A stretch of 64,000 nucleotides of DNA from an uncultured Christensenella sp. (GTDB lineage Bacteria > Bacillota > Clostridia > Christensenellales > Borkfalkiaceae). Position 1 is the stretch's first letter. Each line of letters opens with the position of its first letter. Below the pieces are notes generated by a model that made no database searches, was not told the DNA's origin, and saw nothing but the letters and a program-made list of their open reading frames with translations. This document shows, one piece after another, positions 1 through 7,263 of this stretch. Position numbers and translations under genes: made by a program. The stretch lies in NCBI GenBank assembly GCA_910579525.1, contig CAJTUK010000002.1, positions 62,001 through 126,000 of the forward strand. The letters run 5' to 3'.

Positions 1-634
1 CTCCGACGCGTTGCCATTTATTCCGATAGGCATTTGCATAGCGCACGCTTTCGGTCGGTTGGGGTGCTTTTTCGGCGGCTGCTGTTTCGGTTGCCCCACG
101 GACGCGTGGTACGGCTTGCCCTGCGCCGACGCTACGGTTAAAATCGACGGGGTAATGACCAACCTCCGCGGCGTAAACGTAGTGCCCACGCAACTTTTCG
201 AAATGTTCTTTCTCCTTGCGCTCGCGGGAGTAATGGCGCTGCTGTATTTCAAATTCAAGCTCAACTACAATTTCGCAGTGTATGCGATAGCATACGGCAT
301 ATGGCGTTTTATTATAGAGTATTTCCGTTGCGACGACAGGGGCGAGCTCTTCCCCGGCGCTCAACTCTATCCCTCGCAGATATGGAGCATAGTAATGGTG
401 CTCGCGGGGGTGGGATACGTTTTCCTGCAATATTACGTACTGTCTAAACTTATGAAGCACCCCGAAATTAAGAAGGCGGAAATAACTTCCGAACTCGTGC
501 CCGCCGCAGGCGAAACTGTAATAGTCCTTGACGAGGGCGCCGAACTTCTCTCCGGCGGAGAAGATAAAAAGGAAATAGATTATAAAGAGGATAACCTCAT
601 TTCCGCCCCCGAAGAAGAAAATAAAGACGAATAA
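1..634 (+). CDS. lgt: Prolipoprotein diacylglyceryl transferase, C-terminal part
   Basis: The gene is cut by the left edge; the frame is open from base 2. Lgt moves a diacylglyceryl group from phosphatidylglycerol to the lipobox cysteine of prelipoproteins in the membrane. The visible part holds the family signature HAFGRLGCFFGGCCFG, whose GR-x-G arginine is essential in known Lgt proteins, then a membrane segment around FEMFFLLALAGVMALLYF, the conserved RFIIEYFR block and a last membrane helix. It ends in an acidic tail of roughly 60 residues rich in Glu and Asp, longer than usual for the family. A strong terminator follows directly. The lipoprotein at 12352-13347 is one likely substrate in this window. 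Confidence 0.93.
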   Translation, partial: SDALPFIPIGICIAHAFGRLGCFFGGCCFGCPTDAWYGLPCADATVKIDGVMTNLRGVNVVPTQLFEMFFLLALAGVMALLYFKFKLNYNFAVYAIAYGIWRFIIEYFRCDDRGELFPGAQLYPSQIWSIVMVLAGVGYVFLQYYVLSKLMKHPEIKKAEITSELVPAAGETVIVLDEGAELLSGGEDKKEIDYKEDNLISAPEEENKDE

Positions 635-640
635 GCTGAA

Positions 641-670
641 AAACGGCGGCTCAATTGAGCCGCCGTTTTT
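641..670 (+). terminator. Rho-independent terminator after lgt
   Basis: A perfect inverted repeat, AACGGCGGCTC facing GAGCCGCCGTT around an AATT centre, is followed by a T run. It sits 7 bases after the lgt stop codon. Confidence 0.9.
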
Positions 671-754
671 ACAACCGTTTTAAATTTGTTAAAAAATTTT
701 CAAAAATTCCTTATTGCGAAACATTCTATAATTTATTTGTAGTAAAGTCATATT

Positions 755-955
755 ATGGAATTTAAAAACAGATTAAAAGAATTAAGAAAAGAAGAAGAGC
801 TCACCCAAAAGCAACTGGCAAAATATCTGAACGTAAGTTATAGAACGGTAAGCAGTTGGGAAGCGGGAACCCGTCAGCCGGATTACGAAATTTTAATTTC
901 GCTTTGCAAATATTTCGATGTTTCCGCAGACTATCTGTTGGGACTAACGGATTAA
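755..955 (+). CDS. Small Xre-family HTH transcriptional regulator
   Basis: This 66-residue protein is essentially one helix-turn-helix domain of the Cro/CI (Xre) type: LKELRKEEELTQKQLAKYLN, then the recognition helix region VSYRTVSSWEAGTRQP, then ISLCKYFDVSADYLLG, the usual Xre end. It probably binds DNA as a dimer; no effector domain is present. A TATAAT at 727-732 places transcription start only about 15 bases before the ATG, and I see no good Shine-Dalgarno sequence. The target is unknown. It stands alone between terminators and shares its architecture with the regulator at 4044. From 956 to 1090 I see no gene. Confidence 0.85.
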   Translation: MEFKNRLKELRKEEELTQKQLAKYLNVSYRTVSSWEAGTRQPDYEILISLCKYFDVSADYLLGLTD

Positions 956-1090
956 CGAAACGCCCGCATAAACTACCCTGTTATTGTGAACGTATGTGAA
1001 GAATCCGCCGACTTTACCGCAACACCGAAAACAAACCGTTTGATATTTTGCGGTTCGGCTTAATCTATACAAAAAAGTACCCGCGTAATA

Positions 1091-1119
1091 TTGAAATAAT
1101 AATTTTATTGTGTTATAAT
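1091..1119 (+). promoter_or_regulatory. SigmaA-type promoter of the hydrogenase gene
   Basis: TTGAAA (1091-1096), a 17-base spacer and TATAAT (1114-1119) lie 32 bases before the hydrogenase ATG. The leader holds GTAAATATTTATTAC, an imperfect palindrome that might be an operator. I do not see a clear Rex-type TTGTTAA-N4-TTAACAA site. Confidence 0.75.
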
Positions 1120-1151
1120 TCGTTACGTAAATATTTATTACGGAGAAAATT

Positions 1152-2666
1152 ATGAAACAGCAGAGCGTCGTCACAGATTTAAGAAGAAAAATTTTCACTG
1201 CGGTTGCAAAAGTCGCCTACGAATCGGATAACCCGGCGGGTGATCTTGAAGAAATTCCCTTTTTGATAACGCCGGACGAAGTTCCCCGTTACCGTGAGAG
1301 CATTTTCCGCGAACGTCAGATAGCTTCCGAAAGGGTTCGCCTTGCAATGGGGCTTTCGCTTCGTCCCGCAAACAAACCCGTTCACATAACCGCGGGGGTG
1401 GATAAAAGCACCATAGCGGACAAATACTACGAGCCGCCCCTTATGCAGGTTATACCTTCCGCCTGCGACGCCTGTCCCGACAACGAATACGTAGTTTCTG
1501 ACCAGTGCCGCAACTGCGTTTCGCACGCATGTATAAAGAGCTGCCCCAAGGGCGCCGTTTCCATTGTTAACGGCAGGGCGTTTATAGATCAGAACAAATG
1601 TATAAAGTGCGGCAGATGCAAAGCCGCGTGTCCTTACGATGCAATCGCCCACCACGTGCGCCCCTGCGCTACGGCGTGCGGAGTAAAAGCTATTTCCACC
1701 GACGAATACGGCAGAGCGCATATAGATAACGAAAAGTGCGTCGCGTGCGGTCAGTGCATGTCTGCGTGCCCGTTCGGCGCCATTGCGGACAAATCGCAAA
1801 TTTATCAGCTTATTCAGGCTATAAAGCAGGGCGACGAAGTAGTCGCGGCGGTCGCTCCCGCCATAATAGGGCAGTTCGGACCCAAGGTCACGGCCGGCAA
1901 ACTCAAATCGGCGTTGCTCGCGCTGGGATTCAAAGATATTTACGAGGTAGCAGTCGGCGCCGACGTCGGCTGTATTGCCGAAGCTCACCACTACGTAGAC
2001 AAAGTAGCCACCGGCGAATTGCCCTTCCTTTTCACAAGCTGTTGCCCCGCGTGGGCGGTGCTCGTCAAAAAGCAGTTCCCCGACCTCGCGGCTGAAGTCT
2101 CGCAGGAACTTACGCCTATGGTCGCAACGGCGCGCTCCGTTAAAACTCTGCGCCCCAATGCTCGCGTGGTGTTTATAGGGCCTTGCGCGGCTAAAAAGCT
2201 CGAAGCCTCCCGCCGCACTGTGCGCAGTTACGTCGATTTCGTAATCACATTCGAAGAGCTCGCGGGTATGTTCGACGCAAAGGGATTAAACCTCGAAGAG
2301 CTCGAAGAACTTCCCGTAGAATTTTCGGCTACGGGCGCGGGTCGCGGATACGCCTGCGCCGGCGGCGTTGCGAGCGCAATAGAGAGTTGCATAAACGAGT
2401 ATTTCGCGGGAACCGAAGTCAAGATTCAGCATGCCGAAGGGCTTTCAGACTGCAAAAAGGTCTTGACCCTCGCGAAAGCGGGCAAACTCAACGGTTATCT
2501 GATAGAGGGAATGGGTTGCCCCGGAGGTTGCGTTGCGGGCGTGGGAACAATAATCCCTCCCGAACGCGCGAAGTTCGTGGTCGAACAAACGGTAAAGTCA
2601 AGCAAAGAGGCCTTGCCTCCCAAAGAAATGGAAGATTTGGCGGAAAAACTCAATAAAATGAATTAA
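1152..2666 (+). CDS. Monomeric [FeFe] hydrogenase (group B-like)
   Basis: A 504-residue iron-only hydrogenase expected to reduce protons to H2, or the reverse, with ferredoxin electrons in the cytoplasm. Residues about 104-207 are Cys-rich ferredoxin-like clusters, with CIKCGRCKAACP at 150-161 and CVACGQCMSACP at 196-207. The H-cluster motifs follow: TSCCPAW at 295-301, GPCAAKK at 343-349 and EGMGCPGGCVAG at 452-463. The GPC (not MPC) form of motif L2 and the TSCCPAW form of L1 point to group B rather than the classic group A CpI type. An ATG with GGAG upstream sets the start. The maturases HydE, HydF and HydG are not in the window. The next gene is a flavoprotein that may share its ferredoxin pool. 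Confidence 0.93.
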   Translation: MKQQSVVTDLRRKIFTAVAKVAYESDNPAGDLEEIPFLITPDEVPRYRESIFRERQIASERVRLAMGLSLRPANKPVHITAGVDKSTIADKYYEPPLMQVIPSACDACPDNEYVVSDQCRNCVSHACIKSCPKGAVSIVNGRAFIDQNKCIKCGRCKAACPYDAIAHHVRPCATACGVKAISTDEYGRAHIDNEKCVACGQCMSACPFGAIADKSQIYQLIQAIKQGDEVVAAVAPAIIGQFGPKVTAGKLKSALLALGFKDIYEVAVGADVGCIAEAHHYVDKVATGELPFLFTSCCPAWAVLVKKQFPDLAAEVSQELTPMVATARSVKTLRPNARVVFIGPCAAKKLEASRRTVRSYVDFVITFEELAGMFDAKGLNLEELEELPVEFSATGAGRGYACAGGVASAIESCINEYFAGTEVKIQHAEGLSDCKKVLTLAKAGKLNGYLIEGMGCPGGCVAGVGTIIPPERAKFVVEQTVKSSKEALPPKEMEDLAEKLNKMN

Positions 2667-2669
2667 ATT

Positions 2670-2695
2670 TAAGCCCCGATACGGGGCTTAAAAAT
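2670..2695 (+). terminator. Terminator after the hydrogenase gene
   Basis: Stem TAAGCCCCG facing CGGGGCTTA with a short loop, followed by AAAATTACTTTT. The T tract is weak, so some readthrough into 2762 is possible. Confidence 0.65.
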
Positions 2696-2761
2696 TACTT
2701 TTCAAGGTTATAATAAATATATAGCGCAAAACAGCTCGTTAAGAGCTTCGGGAGTATCGAT

Positions 2762-3622
2762 TTGGTTTACGATATAGCAATAATAGGCAGCGGCCCCGCG
2801 GGTGTTTCCGCTGTAATAAACGCAAAAATATTAAACAAAAGTTATATTTGGCTTTCGGCAAAGAGCACTTCGGACAAAGTTTCAAAGGCCGAATTAATAA
2901 AAAACTACCCCGGCTTGCCCTCGGTTACGGGCGCGGAACTTAACTGGACGTTTAAAAACCACTGCGACGCTATGTATATCGAAAACACGCAAGGCATAGT
3001 TACGGGCGTTTACGAAACGGGCGGAAAGTTCACCCTGCTCGCCGGCAATAAAGATTACGAAGCCAAAACCGTTATTTTGTGCCTCGGCGTTCAGTCTAAA
3101 AAACCGCTCGACGGCGAAGAATTGTTTTTAGGCAGAGGAGTAAGCTATTGCGCCACCTGCGACGGCAATTTATACAGGGGCAAAACAATAGCCGTGCTTG
3201 CAACGGATAAAGCTTTCGAGCACGAAATCGAATATTTGTGTTCGCTCGCACAAAAAGTCTACGTTATGCCCATGTATCAAAACTGTTTTATATCCGCAAA
3301 AAACGCGGAGCTCATTATGAAAGCCCCTCTTAAAATTACGGGCGGTATGCGCGCGGAAGAGGTGGTTTTTAAAGACGGCAAGCTTAAAGTAGACGGCGTG
3401 TTCATTTTGCGCGACGCGGTTTCGCCGTCTACCCTCGTGCACGGACTCAAAATTGTGGACGGACATATAGAAGTCAACCGCCGTATGGAAACGAACATAA
3501 AAGGAATGTACGCCGCGGGCGACTGCACGGGCAGACCGTATCAGTACGTAAAGGCGGCGGGGGAGGGCAATTCTGCCGTCCACTTCGCAGTCGAATATTT
3601 AAGCAAACTCAAAAAGGATTGA
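2762..3622 (+). CDS. Thioredoxin-reductase-like flavoprotein, probably ferredoxin-dependent
   Basis: A 286-residue protein of the low-molecular-weight thioredoxin reductase fold. The N-terminal FAD site GSGPAG is at 9-14, the redox pair CATC is C130 and C133, and the C-terminal FAD motif AAGDCTG lies near residue 250. The central NADPH domain lacks both NADPH motifs: where GxGxxA is expected it reads AVLATDKAFEHE, and the HRRxxxR segment is replaced by MPMYQNCFI. Those losses are known from clostridial ferredoxin-dependent flavin thioredoxin reductases, which take electrons from ferredoxin. I infer the same here, supported by the hydrogenase just upstream. The start is TTG; no ATG is available near it. 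No thioredoxin gene is adjacent. Confidence 0.88.
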   Translation: MVYDIAIIGSGPAGVSAVINAKILNKSYIWLSAKSTSDKVSKAELIKNYPGLPSVTGAELNWTFKNHCDAMYIENTQGIVTGVYETGGKFTLLAGNKDYEAKTVILCLGVQSKKPLDGEELFLGRGVSYCATCDGNLYRGKTIAVLATDKAFEHEIEYLCSLAQKVYVMPMYQNCFISAKNAELIMKAPLKITGGMRAEEVVFKDGKLKVDGVFILRDAVSPSTLVHGLKIVDGHIEVNRRMETNIKGMYAAGDCTGRPYQYVKAAGEGNSAVHFAVEYLSKLKKD

Positions 3623-3627
3623 ATTCG

Positions 3628-3658
3628 GCCCGCCGCGTTCCGCGGCGGGCGGTTTTTT
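3628..3658 (+). terminator. Strong terminator after the flavoprotein gene
   Basis: GCCCGCCGCG and CGCGGCGGGC form a 10-base-pair stem around TTC, followed by GGTTTTTT, six bases after the stop codon. Confidence 0.9.
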
Positions 3659-3676
3659 CCGCGTCATTTTTAATGC

Positions 3677-3693
3677 GCTCAACGTGACGATAA
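3677..3693 (-). repeat. 17-base intergenic repeat, copy 1
   Basis: On the minus strand this reads TTATCGTCACGTTGAGC. The identical 17 bases occur on the plus strand at 37324-37340. Both copies are intergenic. The block resembles, in its GTCA and GAG parts, the repeats near 20040. Confidence 0.5.
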
Positions 3694-3697
3694 GCCG

Positions 3698-3952
3698 TTA
3701 CACTATTTTTTCTTCTATGCTTTTTAACTTTTCGTTTATTTGCGCTAAAACTACTGTAAAAGGATGATTTTTATAATCCGTTGCGTCTTCCCATAAGCTA
3801 CAATTTTCATTTCTGCTTTCTTTCGTTTTTCTGCTTATGCCTCCGTGACAGCACTGCCCGCGCAAAATTACGTTGTAAGAATATCTTTGCGAATTCTGCG
3901 CGCAAAAATATTTACAGTTTAAACAGTTTTTATTTTCATCAAAAATATTCAT
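3698..3952 (-). CDS. Small cysteine-rich protein of unknown function
   Basis: An 84-residue protein with no family I recognise. It has seven cysteines, spaced C-x2-C-x3-C (CLNCKYFC), then CC followed by HGG, then a single Cys in CSLW; this could be a small zinc- or iron-binding fold. The C-terminal third (VVLAQINEKLKSIEEKI) looks like an amphipathic or coiled-coil helix. It is divergent from the Xre regulator at 4044 across a 91-base gap with inverted repeats, so the regulator may control it. The minus-strand start is an ATG. It could still be a spurious ORF, but the ordered cysteines argue for a real one. Confidence 0.6.
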   Translation of the reverse strand: MNIFDENKNCLNCKYFCAQNSQRYSYNVILRGQCCHGGISRKTKESRNENCSLWEDATDYKNHPFTVVLAQINEKLKSIEEKIV

Positions 3953-3976
3953 AGTTAACCTAAACCTAACCTTTTG

Positions 3977-4017
3977 ATAGCAATCTGCTATAAATTTGCA
4001 TAATTATATAGCAAATT
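3977..4017. promoter_or_regulatory. Two inverted repeats, candidate Xre operator between divergent genes
   Basis: ATAGCA-ATC-TGCTAT (3977-3991) is a perfect 6-base inverted repeat. AATTTGC (3993-3999) and GCAAATT (4011-4017) form a second, with an 11-base spacer. Both share a TAGCA/TTGC core, as expected of a tandem operator. Their position between the Cys-rich gene and the regulator suggests autoregulation. Confidence 0.5.
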
Positions 4018-4043
4018 GCAATAATTGTCAAGAGGTGATTTGC

Positions 4044-4250
4044 TTGAAGATTTTTTGTGAACGATTAAAAGAGTTGCGAAAAGCGGAAAAATTAACGCAA
4101 AGAGATATGGCGGAAAAACTGAATATAGTTCAACCGTCATATATAAGATATGAAAACGGTACGGCAGAACCTTCACAGGAAACGCTAATAAAAATAGCGG
4201 AAATTTTCGACGTTTCGGTCGATTATTTATTAGGCAGAAAAGATTTATAG
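4044..4250 (+). CDS. Xre-family HTH transcriptional regulator
   Basis: A 68-residue single-domain Cro/CI-type DNA-binding protein: LKELRKAEKLTQRDMAEKLN, the recognition region VQPSYIRYENGTAEPS and the conserved end IAEIFDVSVDYLLGRK. The frame opens further upstream, but I choose the TTG at 4044 because AGAGGTGATT lies just before it and the family N-terminus starts there. It probably represses itself and the divergent Cys-rich gene through the inverted repeats in the shared gap. A terminator follows. It resembles the regulator at 755-955, perhaps as a paralogue. Confidence 0.85.
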   Translation: MKIFCERLKELRKAEKLTQRDMAEKLNIVQPSYIRYENGTAEPSQETLIKIAEIFDVSVDYLLGRKDL

Positions 4251-4275
4251 ACCTTACATATAAATAAACTTGATT

Positions 4276-4303
4276 CGCGCCGTATTTATGCGGCGTTTTT
4301 TTT
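4276..4303 (+). terminator. Terminator after the Xre regulator
   Basis: CGCCG and CGGCG pair around TATTTATG, followed by eight T residues. Confidence 0.75.
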
Positions 4304-4373
4304 ATTGCAATAAACGCCGAAAGATGTTAAAATCAATGTATAATTTAACAGTACGCAATAAAAGAGGAATATT

Positions 4374-5321
4374 ATGCTTTTTACCGAACTCACAGTACAT
4401 ACCACAACCGAAGGCAGCGAACTTATCGCCGATATAATGTGGCGTTACACCAACTACGGCGTAGCCGTTTCCGACGTTAAAGACGTAATAGCCTTACAGC
4501 AAAATAAAAAAATGTACTGGGATTATATGGACGAGGAACTTTTAAACGGCAGGAACGACGTCCTCGTAAAAGCCTTTATTCCTAAAGACGAAACAAAAAA
4601 GATTTTAGCGCTCATACGCGAAGATATGAAAGAACTCGCGCAAAACAGCAAGGGATATTGCAACCTCGGCACGCTTGAAACGGGCACGAGAGAAGTGGAG
4701 GGCGACGACTGGATAGGCATATGGAAGTCTCACTTTCGCCCGTTGCACATAGGGCCGAACGTGGTAGTCGTGCCGGAGTGGATAAACTACTCCCCTAAAG
4801 AGGGCGAAAAAATAATCCGTTTAGACAGCAATATGGCGTTCGGCACGGGCGAGCACGAAACTACGTCAATGTGCCTTAAACTCTTGCAGGAGTATTTAAA
4901 GGAAGACAGCGTGTGTATAGACGTCGGTTGCGGAAGCGGTATTCTGGGCATTGCCGCCGTAAAGCTCGGCGCGCGCCTCGCGTACCTCACGGACATCGAT
5001 TACGTCGCCGTCGAAAGCGCAAAGCACAACGCGCTTGAAAACGGCGTTGCGAGCAGTTGCGTTATCGCTCATTCAGATCTTTTGAGCAACGCGGAAATCA
5101 TAGGAGATATCATCCTCGCAAACATCACGGCGGAAATTTTGTGCGGGCTCGCCCCGTCTATCCCCAAAAATTTAAAATCGGGCGGAACGCTTATTTTGAG
5201 CGGAATAATCGAAAGCCGCCTCGACATGGTGTTAAAGGCGTTTACGGCGCAAAATCTCAAACTCGAAAAAACCTTGAGAGAGGGCGAATGGATAGCTCTC
5301 TCGTTCAAAAACGAGGGCTGA
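4374..5321 (+). CDS. prmA: Ribosomal protein L11 methyltransferase
   Basis: PrmA trimethylates ribosomal protein L11 using S-adenosylmethionine. The 315-residue protein has the family length and order: an N-terminal substrate-binding domain, the loop AFGTGEHETT at 155-164 (family pattern AFGTGxHxTT), SAM motif I DVGCGSGILG at 183-192, and LANITAEIL, the NIxA motif, further on. The ATG at 4374 follows AAAGAGGAA. It starts a tight run with rsmE (2-base gap) and mtaB (overlap), a neighbourhood common in clostridia. Confidence 0.95.
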   Translation: MLFTELTVHTTTEGSELIADIMWRYTNYGVAVSDVKDVIALQQNKKMYWDYMDEELLNGRNDVLVKAFIPKDETKKILALIREDMKELAQNSKGYCNLGTLETGTREVEGDDWIGIWKSHFRPLHIGPNVVVVPEWINYSPKEGEKIIRLDSNMAFGTGEHETTSMCLKLLQEYLKEDSVCIDVGCGSGILGIAAVKLGARLAYLTDIDYVAVESAKHNALENGVASSCVIAHSDLLSNAEIIGDIILANITAEILCGLAPSIPKNLKSGGTLILSGIIESRLDMVLKAFTAQNLKLEKTLREGEWIALSFKNEG

Positions 5322-5323
5322 TT

Positions 5324-6052
5324 ATGAGCGAACCCAAAAGATTTTTTATAGATACGATAGATTATCCGCAAACCGACGAAGCGTATATAGAGGGCGAGGA
5401 GTTTATCCATGCTAAAACCGTGCTCCGCATAGAAGAGGGCGCCGAACTCATACTGCTCGACGGAAGCGGAAAAGAATATTCGGCAATAGCCGCAAAAATA
5501 GAAAAACGCCGTTTACTCGCGCATATTACGGGGGTAAGCGAGGGCGACAAAGAGCCCGCAACCGAAATTTGCCTTTTGTGCGGCGCGCTCAAAGGCGACA
5601 AAACCGAACTTATCGTGCAAAAAGCCACAGAGCTCGGCGTAAGCAAAATAGGCGTGTTTTCTTCGGAATACTGTTCCGCATATATGAACGAAAACAAGCT
5701 CGAACGGCTTAAAAAGGTCGCGCGAGAAGCCGCAAAACAGTGCCGCCGTTCCCGCTCGCCCGAAATAACATATTTCCCCGATTTAAAATCGGCGTTATCC
5801 TCCGCAACCGACTATAAAAACAAACTGTTCGCTTGTGAGTTTTTAAAGGATTCCGCCGCTGATATGTCGCATTTAACGGGGTCTACCTGCGCCGTAGTGG
5901 GCAGCGAGGGGGGATTTTCAAAAGAAGAATACGCCCTCGCACAAAGCGCGGGATTTGCGGGTGTTTCGCTGGGGAAAAGAATTCTCCGCGCCGAAACAGC
6001 TTGCATAGCCGTGTGCGCGCTCTGCGCGTTCGCTCTGGGGGAACTCAAATGA
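5324..6052 (+). CDS. rsmE: 16S rRNA (uracil(1498)-N(3))-methyltransferase
   Basis: RsmE methylates U1498 of 16S rRNA. The 242-residue protein has an N-terminal PUA-like part (EFIHAKTVLRIEEGAELIL) and a C-terminal SPOUT knot with GSEGGFSKEE and LGKRILRAETA, the SAM-binding signature of the family. The frame is open well upstream inside prmA, but the ATG at 5324, two bases after the prmA stop, gives the expected N-terminus. Its stop overlaps the mtaB start as ATGA, which implies translational coupling. Confidence 0.95.
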   Translation: MSEPKRFFIDTIDYPQTDEAYIEGEEFIHAKTVLRIEEGAELILLDGSGKEYSAIAAKIEKRRLLAHITGVSEGDKEPATEICLLCGALKGDKTELIVQKATELGVSKIGVFSSEYCSAYMNENKLERLKKVAREAAKQCRRSRSPEITYFPDLKSALSSATDYKNKLFACEFLKDSAADMSHLTGSTCAVVGSEGGFSKEEYALAQSAGFAGVSLGKRILRAETACIAVCALCAFALGELK

Positions 6053-7263
6053 AAGTTTCCGTCTTTACCCTCGGTTGCAAGGTGAACGAGGTCGAGAGCG
6101 CCTCAATAATGGCTTCGCTCGAAAAGCTGGGTTTAGAGGTGTCCGACAGCCTTTGCCCCGCGGATATCTACGTTTTAAACACCTGCGCGGTCACCCGCGA
6201 GGCCGAAAAAAAGAGCCGCCAGCTCGTGGCGCGTGCTAAAAAATACAATCCCGAAGCAAAAATTTTCGTGTGCGGTTGCGCCTCCGAAAAGGATAAAACC
6301 CCGTTTACAGACAAGGGCGTTTATTTCGTCACGGGCGCAAGAAAAAAAGAAGAGGTAGTCACTCGAATCTCTCAACTTCTCGATACGGAAGACGTCGGGC
6401 TTTTATTCCCCAAACAGACAAAGACGCGCGCCTTTATAAAGATACAGGACGGCTGCAATAATTTCTGCTCATACTGCATAATTCCATATCTGCGCGGTCG
6501 TGAAAGGTCGCGCACAGTAGAGGATATTTTAAACGAAATCCGGAATTCGGACAGTCCCGAAATTGTTTTAAACGGCATCAATATTTCATCCTACGGCTAC
6601 GGAAACGTAACTCTGCGCAACTTAATCGAGGCGCTCGAACACGTAAACAAACGCGTGCGGCTCGGTTCGCTTGAATGCGGAGTTATAACCGAAGAGCTTC
6701 TCTCGGCGCTTAAACGGCTTCCCGACTTCGCTCCGCAGTTTCATCTTTCGCTTCAAAGCGGGTCAGATGTCGTGTTAAAATCCATGAACAGACGTTACAC
6801 GGCGGAGCAGTATCTCGAAAAGTGCGCAATGATTTACGCGTATTTCCCCGCCGCCGCAATAACAACGGATATAATAGCGGGATTTTGTACGGAAACCGAA
6901 GAGGACTTCGAACAGAGCGTTAAAATTATTGAAAAAGCGAAGTTCGCCCGCGTTCACGCCTTCGCCTTTTCCCCTCGTGAAGGGACCGTCGCGTATAAAA
7001 TGAAAGACCTTCCCCCCGCCGTAAAATCGCAACGGCTTCACCGCCTTTTGGAGGCGGGAAAAGAGGCTTCACTCGCATATATTGCGGGGTTTATCGGCAA
7101 AACGCTCGAATTTATCGCGGAAGAGATAGAGGGCGGCTTTACCACGGGCTACACGGGCAACTACATAAAAATCTATCTCCCCGAATCCGCCGCGTCGGGC
7201 GGTAAGTATAAAGTCGAACTGATTGAAATTTATAAGGACGGTGCGCTTGCAAAACTCGTTTAA
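6049..7263 (+). CDS. mtaB: tRNA t6A37 methylthiotransferase MtaB
   Basis: MtaB is a radical SAM enzyme that converts t6A to ms2t6A at tRNA position 37. The 404-residue protein has the three N-terminal cysteines of the second [4Fe-4S] cluster (C10 in GCKVN, C46 in TCAVT, C77 in CGCAS), the radical SAM triad C136, C140 and C143 in CNNFCSYC, and a C-terminal TRAM-like part with ETEEGG-type residues. The NGINISSYG block fits MtaB better than MiaB or RimO. The ATG overlaps the rsmE stop. Its last 17 bases overlap the next gene. Confidence 0.93.
   Translation: MKVSVFTLGCKVNEVESASIMASLEKLGLEVSDSLCPADIYVLNTCAVTREAEKKSRQLVARAKKYNPEAKIFVCGCASEKDKTPFTDKGVYFVTGARKKEEVVTRISQLLDTEDVGLLFPKQTKTRAFIKIQDGCNNFCSYCIIPYLRGRERSRTVEDILNEIRNSDSPEIVLNGINISSYGYGNVTLRNLIEALEHVNKRVRLGSLECGVITEELLSALKRLPDFAPQFHLSLQSGSDVVLKSMNRRYTAEQYLEKCAMIYAYFPAAAITTDIIAGFCTETEEDFEQSVKIIEKAKFARVHAFAFSPREGTVAYKMKDLPPAVKSQRLHRLLEAGKEASLAYIAGFIGKTLEFIAEEIEGGFTTGYTGNYIKIYLPESAASGGKYKVELIEIYKDGALAKLV

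Noticed and set aside
944..1198. An 84-codon minus-strand frame across the hydrogenase promoter
   Set aside because: It covers the promoter and start of the hydrogenase gene and has no ribosome site; it also overlaps the upstream regulator's end.
1179..1991. A 270-codon open frame antisense to the hydrogenase gene
   Set aside because: Low-complexity translation, no family match I recognise, and fully inside a complete hydrogenase gene.
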